Shown here: positions 19,624 through 31,009 of the stretch, one piece after another | How the letters are laid out: each line of letters opens with the position of its first letter | Numbering within the stretch: position 1 is the stretch's first letter | Source: Cognatundibacterium rugosum | GTDB taxonomy: Bacteria > Pseudomonadota > Gammaproteobacteria > Burkholderiales > Burkholderiaceae_D | Assembly: GCF_014284365.1 (NCBI RefSeq) | Contig: NZ_JACOGG010000005.1 | Coordinates: 62,001-126,000 of the forward strand | Direction: 5' to 3' | DNA length: 64,000 nt | Position numbers and translations under genes: made by a program | Notes under the pieces: model-generated | Told to the model about the DNA's origin: nothing | Databases searched by the model: none | The model's input: the letters and a program-made list of their open reading frames with translations, nothing else

Positions 19624-20526
19624 TTATTTCGCTTTCGCTGGTGCAGCACTCGCACCGGCAGGATTAGAACCCTTAAAATACTTGAAGAAATCAGAACTTG
19701 GATCAACCACGATCACATCCGATTTGCTCCGGAATGTACTGCGATAGGCTTCCAGGCTTTTATAAAATTTATAAAATTCTGGGTTCTGCCCAAATGCCTG
19801 CGCATAAATCTGCGATGCTTCTGCATCACCAGCACCCTTCATTTGCTCCGCTTCGCGGTAGGCTTCCGCCAGAATCACAACACGCTGGCGGTCAGCATCA
19901 GCCCGAATTTTCTCAGATTCTGCCGCGCCAGTCGAGCGCAATTCGTTCGCAACACGTGTACGCTCCGCTTTCATACGCTCATACACGGAGTTATTGATCT
20001 GCTCCACGTAATCGACACGCTTTAAACGTACGTCAATAATATCCACACCGATCTGGCGCGCTTCCTCGGTAACCTTAGCTTTGATCGCTTCCATTACCTT
20101 GCCGCGTTCACCGGAAATCACGTCACGCACAGAACGCTTAGTAATTTCATCATTCAAAGCAGCTTTCACGATTTGCGATAAACGATCCTGCGCCTTGCGC
20201 TCATCACTGCCAAAACTCACAAAATAGAGCTTAGGATTAGTGATTTTCCACTTCACATAAGAATCTACCAGGATGTTCTTTTTCTCAGCAGTGATGAAAC
20301 GATCTGCTTCAGCGGAATCTATCGTCAGATTGCGCTTATCCAAAAACAGCACATTCTGAAACGGTGGAGGCAGCTTGAAATGCAGACCGGGTTCGCTGAT
20401 CACGGATTTCACCTCACCGAAGGAAAACACGATCGCATGCGACTTTTGATCAACCACGAAAATAGTCGAATACGCGAAGATCAGCGCGGCCACTAAAGAG
20501 GCAAATACACTAGCTAATTTACTCAT
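19624..20526 (-). CDS. hflC: Protease modulator HflC
   Basis: HflC is an inner-membrane SPFH (band 7) protein that forms a cage with HflK around the FtsH protease and tempers its activity. The 300 residues have an N-terminal transmembrane anchor (about 7-24), the SPFH domain (VVDQKSHAIVFSFGEV...), and a long charged helix with the family pattern ERTRVANELRSTGAAESEKI. The start codon shares a base with the hflK stop (TAATG). Confidence 0.97.
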   Translation of the reverse strand: MSKLASVFASLVAALIFAYSTIFVVDQKSHAIVFSFGEVKSVISEPGLHFKLPPPFQNVLFLDKRNLTIDSAEADRFITAEKKNILVDSYVKWKITNPKLYFVSFGSDERKAQDRLSQIVKAALNDEITKRSVRDVISGERGKVMEAIKAKVTEEARQIGVDIIDVRLKRVDYVEQINNSVYERMKAERTRVANELRSTGAAESEKIRADADRQRVVILAEAYREAEQMKGAGDAEASQIYAQAFGQNPEFYKFYKSLEAYRSTFRSKSDVIVVDPSSDFFKYFKGSNPAGASAAPAKAK

Positions 20527-21800
20527 TATCTTGTCTCCCGATCGCGAGAATCACGACTGTCTCTGGATCGACCATCTTTACTGTAACGCATTTCAACGGT
20601 AGGAATCTGCTCAGTTGCAGGCGGCGCCACCGGCGCCACCGGTTTTGCAGCAGGATCAGGCGTCTGCAGCATTTTATCCAGCGGCAGATACAACATGTTG
20701 TTACCTGCTTTGGTATCCAGCATCAGCTTGCCAGTGCTGGAGAAGATCTGCTGCATGGTTTCCAGATACATACGATCACGGGTCACTGCTGGCGCTTTCT
20801 GATACTCAGACAAGACCTGCTTGAAACGGGATGCATTACCTTCGGCATTCGCCACCACACGCGATTTATATCCTTCCGCTTCCTGCAACAAGCGCGACGC
20901 CTCACCCTTAGCCTTAGGAATCACTTCGTTGGCATAGGCCTGACCTTCGTTTTTCTGACGCTCTTTATCCTGTCCCGCTTTGACCGCATCATCAAATGCT
21001 GTCTGCACTTGTTCCGGCGGCTGCACACCTTGCATGGTGACGTTAGTGACCAGTACGCCCGCATTGTAGCGATCCAGTATTTGCTGCATCAGTGCGCTGG
21101 TATCGAGCGCGACTTTTTCACGCCCTTCATACAAGACAAAGTCCATCTTGCTCTTACCGACGATTTCACGAATCGCTGTTTCAGCAACCTGGCGTATCAT
21201 TTCATCCTGATCGCGGCTATTCCCAAGTTCGCGGTTGTTATACAACCATTCGGCAGCACTCTTGAGTTTGTACTGAACAGCAAACTGAATATCGACGATA
21301 TTTTCATCATCGGTCAGCATCAGGGACTCCCTGGCTTCCTTCAATTTCACCGATTTGCGATACCCAATTTCCACAGTACGAACCTGCGACACATTGACGA
21401 TCTCATGGTGCTGAATAGGATAAGGCCAGCGCCAGTTCATACCGGCACCAGTGACGTGACTGTATTTACCAAACGTAGTAATGACTGCAGTCTGGCCTTC
21501 CTGAACGATAAACACACCACTCACCAGCCAGACAAAAGCAAAAACGAGTGCAATAGCACCCACACCAAAGCGGGCACTCGCAGGATCAGGGGAAAAGCCA
21601 TTGCTATCACCGCCATTTCCACTGTCTTTACCACCCAGCAAGCGCGCAATACGCTGATTCAAATCTTTCCAGACCTGATCCAGATCCGGCGGCGTATCGG
21701 GAGATTTTTTATCGTCCTTAGGATTGTTGGATCCTCTTCCCCATTGCGGGTCATTTAAAGACAAAGTCAAACCGATTCTTTTGAGAAACGAAGCAATCAT
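20526..21800 (-). CDS. hflK: Protease modulator HflK
   Basis: HflK is the partner of HflC in the FtsH-regulating membrane complex. I use ATG 21800 (424 residues); an upstream TTG would add five residues. The N-terminus is Gly/Asp-rich (SLNDPQWGRGSN), then a transmembrane helix (about 83-102), an SPFH domain with IVQEGQTAVITTFGKY, and a helical segment KAGQDKERQKNEGQAYANE. The C-terminus is rich in Ser/Arg/Asp repeats (SRDSRDSRDRETR). Confidence 0.97.
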   Translation of the reverse strand: MIASFLKRIGLTLSLNDPQWGRGSNNPKDDKKSPDTPPDLDQVWKDLNQRIARLLGGKDSGNGGDSNGFSPDPASARFGVGAIALVFAFVWLVSGVFIVQEGQTAVITTFGKYSHVTGAGMNWRWPYPIQHHEIVNVSQVRTVEIGYRKSVKLKEARESLMLTDDENIVDIQFAVQYKLKSAAEWLYNNRELGNSRDQDEMIRQVAETAIREIVGKSKMDFVLYEGREKVALDTSALMQQILDRYNAGVLVTNVTMQGVQPPEQVQTAFDDAVKAGQDKERQKNEGQAYANEVIPKAKGEASRLLQEAEGYKSRVVANAEGNASRFKQVLSEYQKAPAVTRDRMYLETMQQIFSSTGKLMLDTKAGNNMLYLPLDKMLQTPDPAAKPVAPVAPPATEQIPTVEMRYSKDGRSRDSRDSRDRETR

Positions 21801-21836
21801 TCTTTTGCTATCCAAAATTAGTAGGTTGGACTACTG

Positions 21837-22964
21837 TTACAAAAAGCGGATATCGTCAGGATCGGGAGCCTGGTCTTTTTTTCCCGAAATTTGTTGCGCC
21901 TTTTGCAGCGCAAAATCCGCAATTGCCTGCCTTAACAAATCAAGGCCAGCACCAGTTCTTGCACTTACGGAAATACGTTCGATTCTACCATACTCGTCAT
22001 AGCCGACACTGGGCGCAGAGTCAGTCAAATCAATCTTGTTGAAGACGATCAATTGCGGCACATTATCTGCACCAATTTCCTTCAAAACCAGATTAACTTG
22101 CGCCATTTGATCTTCGCGGACCGCACTGCCCGCATCCACCACATGCAGCAACAAATCTGCATGGATAGTTTCTTCCAGAGTTGCTTTAAATGCAGCAACC
22201 AATTGATGCGGCAATTCACGGATGAAGCCCACGGTATCTGAAATCACGATACTGCCGGATTCGCCCAGATATAAGCGCCGTGAAGTCGTATCCAAGGTTG
22301 CGAACAACTGATCTGCTGCATAGGTACCCGCCTTGGTCAACGCATTGAACAAAGTGGATTTCCCTGCATTGGTGTACCCAACCAGGGACACCGTGAATTC
22401 CTGATTCCTGCCACGCGCGCGGCGCTGGGTCTCACGTTGCTTCTGCAACTTATCCAGACGCGACTTGAGCATCTTGACGCGATCGCCAAGCAAACGTCTG
22501 TCGGTTTCCAGCTGCGTTTCACCCGGACCACGCAGACCGATACCGCCCTTCTGACGTTCCAAATGTGTCCAGCCCCGCACCAGGCGTGTTGCCAGATGCT
22601 GCAATTGCGCCAGCTCGACCTGCAGCTTACCGTCATGGCTTTTTGCTCGTTGCGCAAAAATATCCAGAATCAGACTGGTACGATCTACGATGCGGGTCTT
22701 GCATACACGTTCAAGATTACGCTGCTGCGCGGGTGACAACGCATGATTGAAGATAACGACCTCTAATTGATCGTCGCCCACCAAATCTGCTATTTCCTGC
22801 GCTTTACCAGAGCCAACAAACAAAGCCGCATCAGGTGCATTGCGCTTGCAAGTCAATACATGTGCCGGCTGCACGCCGGCAGATTGGCTTAACAGCGTGA
22901 GTTCTTCCAGACTGGCGGTCGTATCTTCCCGACCAAAATCAACTCCGACAAGAATGGCACGCAT
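21837..22964 (-). CDS. hflX: Ribosome-associated GTPase HflX
   Basis: HflX is a GTPase that splits stalled or heat-damaged ribosomes. The 375 residues carry the N-terminal HflX domain with GGIGLRGPGETQLETDRR (140-157), the P-loop GYTNAGKST (196-204), DTVGF and NKID GTPase motifs, and a short C-terminal domain. It lies between hfq and hflK, the classical hfq-hflX-hflK-hflC order. Confidence 0.98.
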   Translation of the reverse strand: MRAILVGVDFGREDTTASLEELTLLSQSAGVQPAHVLTCKRNAPDAALFVGSGKAQEIADLVGDDQLEVVIFNHALSPAQQRNLERVCKTRIVDRTSLILDIFAQRAKSHDGKLQVELAQLQHLATRLVRGWTHLERQKGGIGLRGPGETQLETDRRLLGDRVKMLKSRLDKLQKQRETQRRARGRNQEFTVSLVGYTNAGKSTLFNALTKAGTYAADQLFATLDTTSRRLYLGESGSIVISDTVGFIRELPHQLVAAFKATLEETIHADLLLHVVDAGSAVREDQMAQVNLVLKEIGADNVPQLIVFNKIDLTDSAPSVGYDEYGRIERISVSARTGAGLDLLRQAIADFALQKAQQISGKKDQAPDPDDIRFL

Positions 22965-23002
22965 TAATCTGCCAACCTAATGAAAATACAAAAATTCAAA
23001 AT

Positions 23003-23239
23003 TTACTCAGCGTCCGCTTCAGAATTGATACTCACCGCACGTGCCGGGACGACAGTAGAGATAGCATGCTTATAGACCATTTGTGTCACTGTATTGCGGA
23101 GCAAAACCACATATTGATCAAACGACTCAATATGACCTTGCAACTTGATACCATTGACCAGGTAGATAGAAACAGGAATATGTTCTTTACGCAAAGCGTT
23201 CAGAAACGGGTCTTGTAACAATTGCCCTTTATTACTCAT
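23003..23239 (-). CDS. hfq: RNA chaperone Hfq
   Basis: Hfq forms a hexameric ring that pairs small RNAs with mRNAs. The 78 residues include the distal/proximal face sequence [16 protein letters not shown], Sm1 ([20 protein letters not shown]) and the Sm2 signature YKHAIST. The C-terminal tail is short and acidic, as in betaproteobacteria. The 155-bp gap upstream (23240-23394) is A/T-rich, probably carries its promoter and has no other gene. Confidence 0.98.
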   Translation of the reverse strand: MSNKGQLLQDPFLNALRKEHIPVSIYLVNGIKLQGHIESFDQYVVLLRNTVTQMVYKHAISTVVPARAVSINSEADAE

Positions 23240-23394
23240 AGCAGCTCCATTGTGTTGTTGTGATCAGGAGATTGGGGCGAATTGCTCAGTATCAAGCCCT
23301 ACCCCAAGTTGTATTACGGAATAACTCTAAACTACATTTTATCTTTAGCGCAAACTGATTATTGCTAAAAATAAAAAATTTTAAACAAGCAGTA

Positions 23395-24735
23395 TCATTT
23401 CGACTTATCGAAAGGATTTTTGCCGGAGCGCATTTCTATACGCAGCGGGGTACCGGTCAGCGAGAAAGTTTCTCTGAAATGCTTCTCCAGATAGCGCTTA
23501 TATACATCTCCAACCGCCTCCAGCGCATTACCGTGAATAACGATAATCGGCGGATTCTGCCCGCCCTGATGCGCATAACGTAATTTAGGACGGATAGAAC
23601 CTTTACGCTTAGGTTGCTGGTGCTCAACCGCTTCAATCAATGCACGTGTGAGCTTAGGCGTAGACAGATTGGCCATCGCTGCTTCGTAAGCCGCATCTAT
23701 CGATTTCATCAAAGGAGCTATGCCCGTCGACTTCAACGCGGAGATAAAGTGGAATTTTGCGAAAGTCAGGAAATTGAGTTTGCGCTCGATATCCATCTTA
23801 ATTTCATCGCGCCTGTCGCTTTGCAGACCATCCCACTTATTCACACCAACCACCAACGCCCGGCCTGACTCCAGGATAAAGCCTGCGATATGTGCATCCT
23901 GCTCAGAGATATCTTGCTGCGCATCCAGCATCAATAAAACCACATTGGCTTCTGATACCGATTGCAGAGTTTTAACAACAGAGAATTTCTCTATCGCCTC
24001 AAACACTTTACCGCGGCGACGGATACCCGCCGTATCGATGAGCGAGTAATTTTTGCCGTCACGTTCAAACGGGATTTCTATCGAATCGCGCGTAGTGCCA
24101 GGCATATCAAAAGCGATCACACGGTCTTCACCCAGCAAAGTATTGACCAGCGTCGACTTACCTACATTCGGGCGCCCGACAATAGCGATACGTATGCCTT
24201 TTTCTTGTGGCAGCTCAGATTCATCTTCAGCTGGTCTTTGGGTAAAGGCGATATCAAGCGCCTCTTCTACCAGGTCTGCCACACCATCACCGTGAGCAGC
24301 AGAGATCACATAAGGATCACCCATACCCAACTCATAAAAGTCAGCGGTAACTGAGGTGTATTTCATGCCTTCCGCTTTATTCACGACCAGCATGACGGAT
24401 CTGCCAGATTTGCGCAGATAATCTGTAATTGTTTTGTCGTGCGGAGTAAGCCCCTGACGACCATCAACGATAAAAATAACCACATCGGCTTCAGCGACCG
24501 CTTGCTTGGTCTGCTTCGCCATTTCGTGAACGATGCCTTCCTTGGCAACAGGCTCGAAACCACCTGTATCAATCACCAGAAAGGGACGCTCTCCAACCCT
24601 GCCCTCGCCATAGTGGCGATCACGGGTCAAGCCCGGCAGATCGGCCACCAGCGCATCACGTGAACGGGTGAGCCGATTGAACAGCGTGGATTTGCCGACA
24701 TTAGGTCGACCTATAAGTGCAATAACCGGCTTCAT
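23395..24735 (-). CDS. der: Ribosome biogenesis GTPase Der (EngA)
   Basis: Der is an essential tandem GTPase for 50S subunit assembly. The 446 residues contain two G domains, each with a [10 protein letters not shown]-loop (9-17 and 187-195), followed by a KH-like domain. G2-G4 motifs (DTGG, DTAG; NKAEG, NKWDG) are visible. It ends the bamB-der group; bamB stops 5 bp upstream. Confidence 0.98.
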   Translation of the reverse strand: MKPVIALIGRPNVGKSTLFNRLTRSRDALVADLPGLTRDRHYGEGRVGERPFLVIDTGGFEPVAKEGIVHEMAKQTKQAVAEADVVIFIVDGRQGLTPHDKTITDYLRKSGRSVMLVVNKAEGMKYTSVTADFYELGMGDPYVISAAHGDGVADLVEEALDIAFTQRPAEDESELPQEKGIRIAIVGRPNVGKSTLVNTLLGEDRVIAFDMPGTTRDSIEIPFERDGKNYSLIDTAGIRRRGKVFEAIEKFSVVKTLQSVSEANVVLLMLDAQQDISEQDAHIAGFILESGRALVVGVNKWDGLQSDRRDEIKMDIERKLNFLTFAKFHFISALKSTGIAPLMKSIDAAYEAAMANLSTPKLTRALIEAVEHQQPKRKGSIRPKLRYAHQGGQNPPIIVIHGNALEAVGDVYKRYLEKHFRETFSLTGTPLRIEMRSGKNPFDKSK

Positions 24736-24740
24736 TTCAT

Positions 24741-25886
24741 TTATTCAGTCGCAATAGCGACAACTGATCCTGACTTTGTTTGAACAATCAGATTCGATCC
24801 CGCCACAAGCGACGTTCCCAAAATCTGACTACCATCGGTACTGAGACGACCGATGAAAGAACCATCTTCTCTGGAGAGAAAATGGAGATAACCTGCATAA
24901 TCACCGACCACTACTGCACGCCCAAAAGAAACCGGTGCAGATAACTGACGATAACCTAATTTTTCATTTCTCCAGGCGCTGGTACCACCTTCTTTTGCAT
25001 ACGCATTCACAATGCCAGCTAAGTCGGCTGCAAACACGAAACGCTCATCGGCACCAACACCCACTTGACTGGACAGATTTTTCGTCCAGCGTGGTGCACC
25101 TGTTTTCACATCAAAACATCCGACCCGCCCCTGATATGAGCTGGCACACACATCTTTTCCAACCACAAATGGCAATCCGGATACGTCAGCCACACGCTCC
25201 AGCTCGGTCGCACCTTTCGGCTCACCAACCACAGCCTCCCAACGCACGCCACCATTGCTGAGTGCTAAAGCCAACATACGGCCACCCGGTAAAGCAACAA
25301 TCACGGTATCGTTGTAAATCACCAGACCCGGCGCTGCACGCAGTGTCAATGCAGGCAACTGGCGCTCAAGCGTCCATTTTTTGATGCCAGTGTCTACATC
25401 ATAGGCGGTGATGCGATTATCACTGCCACGAACAATCGCTAAGCCACCACCAATCACCGGCGCTGATAAGACTTCGCTGCTTTCCTGAATCTTCCACTTG
25501 GCCGTACCATCAGCAGTAAACGCCTGTAACACGCCTTTTTCGCCTGCGACGAGCACGGTATTCATCCCGACACCAACACCCGCAGTCAGTTTGACACCGG
25601 CACTCACGCGCCAGTCTGTCTTGCCGGAAGCCTGATCAATTCTGACTACCGTGCCATCTGCCGCAGCCGCGTACACTTTGCCAGCATCTGCCGCTGGAAC
25701 AAACAACTGATTACCTGCCGAACCAACAGAAACAGACCACGCCTGACGCACAGCCAGACTAGACTTAATCTCGGTCAGGGCTACCGGTGATTTTGCATCC
25801 GATTTCGATGAAAACGGATTCAATGACGAACACGCTGTCAGACCAGCCAGCAAAGCGATAGGAAGCGACTTCAGAAACACATGCAT
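24741..25886 (-). CDS. bamB: Outer membrane assembly lipoprotein BamB
   Basis: BamB is the beta-propeller lipoprotein of the BAM complex that inserts outer-membrane proteins. I choose ATG 25886, well placed after GGAG, giving 381 residues. The N-terminus is a lipoprotein signal with lipobox LTAC (cysteine near residue 19), followed by repeated PQQ-like blades containing W and G at regular spacing. It lies between yfgM and der, its normal place. Confidence 0.96.
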   Translation of the reverse strand: MHVFLKSLPIALLAGLTACSSLNPFSSKSDAKSPVALTEIKSSLAVRQAWSVSVGSAGNQLFVPAADAGKVYAAAADGTVVRIDQASGKTDWRVSAGVKLTAGVGVGMNTVLVAGEKGVLQAFTADGTAKWKIQESSEVLSAPVIGGGLAIVRGSDNRITAYDVDTGIKKWTLERQLPALTLRAAPGLVIYNDTVIVALPGGRMLALALSNGGVRWEAVVGEPKGATELERVADVSGLPFVVGKDVCASSYQGRVGCFDVKTGAPRWTKNLSSQVGVGADERFVFAADLAGIVNAYAKEGGTSAWRNEKLGYRQLSAPVSFGRAVVVGDYAGYLHFLSREDGSFIGRLSTDGSQILGTSLVAGSNLIVQTKSGSVVAIATE

Positions 25887-25897
25887 ACACACTCCGA

Positions 25898-26548
25898 TTA
25901 TTGTTTATCCTGAGCTACAGCACCACCTAAGGCATCCAGTTTCAACTGCACCAGTTGCTTGGCAGGACTTTTGTCCGTCATTTTATCCAGAGCGAGCTGA
26001 TAGGATTTTTTTGCCTCTGCAGTATTACCCTGAGCTACCAGAATGTCCGCCTTACGATCCGCTACTTCTGCCTGTAACTCTGCAGGGAATTCCGCAGACA
26101 ACACTTTCAACGCTTCTTCATAGGCTTTTTCATCCAGCAAAACGCCGGCCAGACGTATCTTAGCCAGTGCCTTGTATTCCTCATTTTTACCGGAATCAAT
26201 CACCCATTGCAGATTTGCCTTGGCAGTCTTCAGATCACTCGCTTCATACGCTGCTTTTGCCGTGGTCAGCGCAGCCATTGCCGCATAATTCGTAGAAGGA
26301 TATTTCTCCTTCATATCCGCCGCTACGCGTTGAATTTTCTGCGCATCTTTGGCTGCTACCGACTTCGACAACTCTTCGAATAACTGAGATGCCTGACCCG
26401 ATTGATTACGCTGATAATTATTCCACTGTACCCAGCCTGCGTACGAACCCAGCGCTGCGATCAGGGTCCAGGTGATCAGATTGCCATACTGCTTCCAAGT
26501 CGCTTTGAGGGTATCAAGCTGCTCTTGTTCTTCTAAATCGTAAGCCAT
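25898..26548 (-). CDS. yfgM: YfgM-family tetratricopeptide membrane protein
   Basis: YfgM is an inner-membrane protein associated with SecYEG and periplasmic chaperones. The 216 residues start with a short cytoplasmic segment (MAYDLEEQEQLDTLKATWKQYG), one transmembrane helix (about 22-42), and a periplasmic TPR-like helical domain ending in a conserved AQGNTAEAKKSYQLALDKM repeat. It lies between hisS and bamB, with 15 bp and 11 bp gaps. Confidence 0.93.
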   Translation of the reverse strand: MAYDLEEQEQLDTLKATWKQYGNLITWTLIAALGSYAGWVQWNNYQRNQSGQASQLFEELSKSVAAKDAQKIQRVAADMKEKYPSTNYAAMAALTTAKAAYEASDLKTAKANLQWVIDSGKNEEYKALAKIRLAGVLLDEKAYEEALKVLSAEFPAELQAEVADRKADILVAQGNTAEAKKSYQLALDKMTDKSPAKQLVQLKLDALGGAVAQDKQ

Positions 26549-26563
26549 ATTGTTCTAATTTAA

Positions 26564-27922
26564 TTAATGTAAATGAATATGATCAGGGTCATCGCAGCAG
26601 TCATCACCATGGTGCTCACCGGCGATCTGATCCAGCAAATAATCCACCACCGTATCAAACGGCACAGTCACCTGATTTGTCTCCTGCTCATCAGCGCGCA
26701 AGGCCTTGACCGAAGCTTGCTGATTCACCGCCTCGTCTTCGCCTATGATAACAGCGTATGCAGCACCACTTGCATCGGCTTTTTTCATCTGCGACTTAAA
26801 ACTGCCAACACCAGTCGCGGTCGCACAATGCAGCACTACATTCAGACCTGCATCACGCAAACGCTCGCCCAACACCATGGACTGCATCTGCGCTGCACTG
26901 GACTGATGCACCAGATAGACATCACATTGCGCAGGCTCATGCATTTCACCGTTCGCCTTCAACAACTCCAACAGACGTTCCATCCCCATCGCAAAGCCAC
27001 AGGCTGGAGTTGGCTTACCGCCAAAGGTGGAAAACAGCGTATCGTAGCGACCACCGGCACATACTGTCCCCTGCGAACCCAACTCATCAGTGACCCATTC
27101 GAATACTGTGCGATTGTAGTAATCCATACCGCGTACCAGACGCGGATTGATCGTGAATGGCACATTATTCTGACGCAGTATCGCCTGCACACCTTCAAAG
27201 TGTTCCAGCGACTCGCTGCCCAGATACTCGATCAGCTTAGGTGCAGCATTCACCATATCCTGCATCGCCGGATTTTTGGTATCTAATATGCGCAAAGGAT
27301 TTGCATGCAAACGACGCTTCGCTTCTGCATCAAGTACATCGATATGCTGCTCAAAATAAGCGATCAGTGCCGCACGGTGTGCGTTACGCTCAGCGGCGTC
27401 ACCGATAGAATTCAATTCAAGACGCACATTCTGCAAGCCCAGATCATCCCACAGGCGCTGACACATCAGGATCAGCTCTGCATCAATATCGGGACCGGTA
27501 AAGCCCAGTGCCTCAACACCGGTTTGATAAAACTGACGGTAACGCCCACGCTGTGGCTTTTCATGACGGAACATCTGTCCCACATACCACAGACGCTTAG
27601 GACCGTCATACACCAGATTATGTTCGATCGCTGCGCGCACCACACCGGCGGTTCCTTCCGGACGCAGCGTCAGCTTATCGCCATTCATCGAATCTTCAAA
27701 AGAGTACATCTCTTTTTCGACGATATCCGTCACCTCACCCAGGCCTCGCGCAAACAGAGGTGTAGGCTCAACAATAGGCGTGCGGATTTGCTGAAAGCCA
27801 TAGCTTTTCAATACAGACTGCACTGTATTTTCTAACAGCTCCCACATACCGGCGTCAGCAGGAAGAATGTCGTTCATCCCTTTTACGCCAACAATTTTTT
27901 CTAGTTTTTTATTCTCTGACAT
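26564..27922 (-). CDS. hisS: Histidyl-tRNA synthetase
   Basis: HisRS charges tRNA-His. The 452 residues have the class II core with motif 2 ([19 protein letters not shown]), the HisRS signatures [15 protein letters not shown] and GGRYDTL, motif 3 ([10 protein letters not shown]), and an anticodon-binding domain. The last 17 residues (436-452) are unusually rich in His, Asp and Cys ([17 protein letters not shown]), which looks like a metal-binding tail and is longer than the E. coli C-terminus. It is preceded by ispG with a 66-bp gap. Confidence 0.97.
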   Translation of the reverse strand: MSENKKLEKIVGVKGMNDILPADAGMWELLENTVQSVLKSYGFQQIRTPIVEPTPLFARGLGEVTDIVEKEMYSFEDSMNGDKLTLRPEGTAGVVRAAIEHNLVYDGPKRLWYVGQMFRHEKPQRGRYRQFYQTGVEALGFTGPDIDAELILMCQRLWDDLGLQNVRLELNSIGDAAERNAHRAALIAYFEQHIDVLDAEAKRRLHANPLRILDTKNPAMQDMVNAAPKLIEYLGSESLEHFEGVQAILRQNNVPFTINPRLVRGMDYYNRTVFEWVTDELGSQGTVCAGGRYDTLFSTFGGKPTPACGFAMGMERLLELLKANGEMHEPAQCDVYLVHQSSAAQMQSMVLGERLRDAGLNVVLHCATATGVGSFKSQMKKADASGAAYAVIIGEDEAVNQQASVKALRADEQETNQVTVPFDTVVDYLLDQIAGEHHGDDCCDDPDHIHLH

Positions 27923-27988
27923 AACAAGCCTAACAAATTAATCTTTCAGAACTGGCCGCAGCGGCTAGCGCACAGATTGCGCCACTAC

Positions 27989-29248
27989 TTATTTCTGAGC
28001 GTAATTGCGCTGCACATAGTCCAGCACGATTTTCTGGAACTCTTGTGCGATATGTTCGCCACGCAGCGTCATCGCCTTCTGACCATCGATGAACACCGGT
28101 GCTGCCGGCGACTCACCGGTACCCGGCAAGCTAATGCCGATATGCGCATGCTTGGACTCACCCGGACCATTGACGATACACCCCATCACGGCGACATTCA
28201 TATTTTCCACGCCTGGGTATTGCGTCTTCCAGACCGGCATCTGATCACGCAGGAAAGTCTGGATATCATCCGCCAGTTCCTGGAACACAGTAGAGGTCGT
28301 ACGACCGCAACCCGGACAAGCAATCACCATAGGCGTGAACTTGCGCAAACCCATGGTTTGCAGGATTTCCTGCGCCACTACAATTTCCTTGCAGCGATCA
28401 CCACCTGGCTCTGGTGTGAGCGAGATCCGGATCGTATCGCCTATCCCCTGTTGCAGCAACACCGACAAGGCCGCAGTCGACGCGACTATGCCTTTACTTC
28501 CCATGCCAGCTTCGGTCAGACCGAGATGCAGAGGATAGTCGCAACGCGCCGACAATTCGCGATACACCGCGATCAGATCCTGCACACCTGAGACCTTACA
28601 AGACAAAATAATCTTATCGCCGGACAAGCCCAGCTCTTCCGCACGTTCTGCATTTTCAATCGCTGACGTGATCAGCGCCTCATACATCACGGACTGCGCA
28701 CTCCAGGGCTGGGAACGGGCTGCATTCGTATCCATAATACGCGCCAGCAAAGCCTGATCCAGGCTACCCCAGTTCACACCGATACGCACCGGCTTATCAT
28801 ACTCACAGGCGATTTCTATCATCTGAGCAAACTGGCTGTCGCGCTTGGCGCCCTGTCCCACATTACCCGGATTGATACGGTATTTGGACAAGGCCTGTGC
28901 GCACTCCGGCACTTCTTTGAGCAGGGTATGCCCGTTGTAGTGAAAGTCGCCGACCAGCGGCACATCGATACCCATTTTATCAAGCTGATTGCGGATATCC
29001 GGCACCGCCCTTGCGGCCTCATGATTATTCACTGTAATACGTACCAGCTCAGAACCGGCACGTGCCAGCTCTTTAATCTGTATCGCGGTACCGATCACAT
29101 CGGCGGTATCCGTATTCGTCATCGATTGCACCACGACCGGGGCGCCACCGCCTACTACGACGATTTTATCGCCATAAATAATTTTTGCAGACCGCCGCTG
29201 CAAACGCGCTGCAGGGCCAGAGACTATCTCAGACAAAAACGGATCCAT
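27989..29248 (-). CDS. ispG: 4-hydroxy-3-methylbut-2-enyl diphosphate synthase (flavodoxin) IspG
   Basis: IspG (GcpE) is the [4Fe-4S] enzyme of the methylerythritol phosphate isoprenoid pathway. The 419 residues contain a TIM-barrel N-terminal domain and the C-terminal iron-sulfur region with CPGCGRT and the [11 protein letters not shown] motif. The length is typical of betaproteobacterial IspG, which has an internal extension relative to E. coli. It starts 2 bp after the rodZ stop. Confidence 0.98.
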   Translation of the reverse strand: MDPFLSEIVSGPAARLQRRSAKIIYGDKIVVVGGGAPVVVQSMTNTDTADVIGTAIQIKELARAGSELVRITVNNHEAARAVPDIRNQLDKMGIDVPLVGDFHYNGHTLLKEVPECAQALSKYRINPGNVGQGAKRDSQFAQMIEIACEYDKPVRIGVNWGSLDQALLARIMDTNAARSQPWSAQSVMYEALITSAIENAERAEELGLSGDKIILSCKVSGVQDLIAVYRELSARCDYPLHLGLTEAGMGSKGIVASTAALSVLLQQGIGDTIRISLTPEPGGDRCKEIVVAQEILQTMGLRKFTPMVIACPGCGRTTSTVFQELADDIQTFLRDQMPVWKTQYPGVENMNVAVMGCIVNGPGESKHAHIGISLPGTGESPAAPVFIDGQKAMTLRGEHIAQEFQKIVLDYVQRNYAQK

Positions 29249-29250
29249 TA

Positions 29251-30207
29251 TTATTTAATATTCAGATTAATGACGTTAGTTTCTTTGTTCACTGCCACTG
29301 GCATCGCAGCGCCACGTACCACCACATCCACACCAGCGGCATTACCTATTCTCAGTTGCAAGGGAAGCGATAAATCAAATTTCTCTTCAGACCCTGCCTT
29401 GAACAAACGGGATGCGAGCACTTCGCCGTTTTCTTTTTTTACCTGCACCCAGGAATCCTGGCGGAATTTGAGCGTTAAAACATTGTCCTGCGCTGGCGTC
29501 TGCACCTCTTTGACAGGCGCAGCTTCCACCTCTGCCGGTACATCTTTCGCTACAGAGGCAGGTGCCTGTAAAATTTCTGTCAGGCTTTTCTCCGGCTGAG
29601 CCGGATTCACGGATGGTGAAGTGCTTGGCTGACTGGCCACCACTGACTCTGACACCACTGAAGCCTGTGCGGGTTCAGTCACTGGCTGCGTAACCGGCGT
29701 ATGGAACGAGGCAAGCTGCCGAGCGAACCATTCCGTTTGCTCCAGCTTCTGCACCGCCACGAACAACAAAGCAGCCAGACCCAGCAGCACAGCACCAACC
29801 AGATAGTGACGGTTAGTCTGATCTGATCTGGCTAAAAAGCGGGTTTTCGATTCCAGAAAAGGGGTTGCCAGCGTGGGACGAAAATCGGCCTCTGCCTGTC
29901 TATAGCCTGCCGTTGCCGGCAGACTCGCCAGCAAGGCCTGCGCATCCAGCTTTACCAACTTCGCATAGGAGCGGATAAAGCCACGCACGATCACCATCTC
30001 TGGCAACAAGTTAAATGCATTGTCTTCTATCGCCTGTATTTGCTTAGGCGACAGCTTTAAATGTTCCGCGACCTGCTCCACACTCAGCCCCATACGGGAT
30101 CTGGCTTGTGCGAGCTGCCGCCCGGCGTCTTGTTTCAGGTCAGTCTCTTTTGCGGCCACATCTGATGAGTTCACATCACCAACCACATCCAAATCACCTT
30201 CACTCAT
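29251..30207 (-). CDS. rodZ: Cytoskeleton protein RodZ
   Basis: RodZ links MreB to the membrane and helps set rod shape. I use ATG 30207 ([11 protein letters not shown]), giving 318 residues, because the longer frame lies inside pilW. The order is a cytoplasmic helix-turn-helix domain (about 28-90; [19 protein letters not shown]), one transmembrane helix (134-152), a Pro/Ser/Val-rich periplasmic linker, and a DUF4115 domain (about 245-318). The start overlaps the pilW stop by 8 bp. Confidence 0.95.
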   Translation of the reverse strand: MSEGDLDVVGDVNSSDVAAKETDLKQDAGRQLAQARSRMGLSVEQVAEHLKLSPKQIQAIEDNAFNLLPEMVIVRGFIRSYAKLVKLDAQALLASLPATAGYRQAEADFRPTLATPFLESKTRFLARSDQTNRHYLVGAVLLGLAALLFVAVQKLEQTEWFARQLASFHTPVTQPVTEPAQASVVSESVVASQPSTSPSVNPAQPEKSLTEILQAPASVAKDVPAEVEAAPVKEVQTPAQDNVLTLKFRQDSWVQVKKENGEVLASRLFKAGSEEKFDLSLPLQLRIGNAAGVDVVVRGAAMPVAVNKETNVINLNIK

Positions 30208-31009
30208 CAAATGCACCCTTTTGCAAAAGCAAAAATTCTTTCGAACCAGGATGACGTCTGCGCAACTGCGTGGACAGACCAGCAACTGCAGCCTCATCTC
30301 CAGACCGCTTTTCGATTTTGATCGCCAGCCAAAGCACGTCAGCAGCCATCACTTCCATTTTCAGTACACGCCCGATGTAGAAGCGGGCCTGTGCATAATC
30401 GCCACGATCAAAATAAATCTTAGCCAGATTCGCATTAATACCTGGATTCGAAGGCTCTTGCCGGAAACCCTGCAAGAAATATCCTTCTGCCGCATTAAAG
30501 TCGCGCAGACGCAGGCTGCATAAGCCTGCATTATTAAAGGCCTTGCCCGGCGTCGCATAAGACGGATCTTTCATCGCACGTTCCAGATATTGCAGGCCCT
30601 GCTTTTCGCGTCCGTTCTGACACAAGAACCAGCCATAATTATTCGCAATATCCACGTTAGACGGAGCCACTTTCAACGCGCGCAAAAAATTATCTTCCGC
30701 CAGCTGCTTTTCACCCATATCCATAAAGATCAGTGCGCGCAATGCATACGCATCGAGCAACTCCGGAGAAATCGCCAAGGCCTGACGTATCTCTTCCAGC
30801 GCAACCTTATGCTGCCCTTGCTGATAATAACCAACCGCGAGTTGCATACGGATTGCAGCCCGCTTTTGCAAGTCCTGCTTTTCCACAGATTCAGTCACGC
30901 TCTCCTTTTCCACATCGAGCGCGCCATGTGAAGCACAGCCTAACATTGAGATAGCCAGCACGCATGCGGCCAAGTGTTTATAACGTGTACTGAATCTGGA
31001 AAATATCAC
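30200..31009 (-). CDS. pilW: Type IV pilus biogenesis lipoprotein PilW/PilF
   Basis: PilW (PilF in Pseudomonas) is the outer-membrane TPR lipoprotein that multimerises the PilQ secretin. The 269 residues have a lipoprotein signal with lipobox MLGC and about six TPR units (for example [19 protein letters not shown]). The start is GTG at 31009, overlapping the rlmN stop by 4 bp (GTGA). It could share the message with rlmN, as in many proteobacteria. Confidence 0.94.
   Translation of the reverse strand: MIFSRFSTRYKHLAACVLAISMLGCASHGALDVEKESVTESVEKQDLQKRAAIRMQLAVGYYQQGQHKVALEEIRQALAISPELLDAYALRALIFMDMGEKQLAEDNFLRALKVAPSNVDIANNYGWFLCQNGREKQGLQYLERAMKDPSYATPGKAFNNAGLCSLRLRDFNAAEGYFLQGFRQEPSNPGINANLAKIYFDRGDYAQARFYIGRVLKMEVMAADVLWLAIKIEKRSGDEAAVAGLSTQLRRRHPGSKEFLLLQKGAFDE

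Noticed and set aside
22964-23394. A small RNA gene near hfq
   Set aside because: The 155-bp A/T-rich gap upstream of hfq shows no clear promoter-terminator pair; it is better explained as the hfq promoter region.
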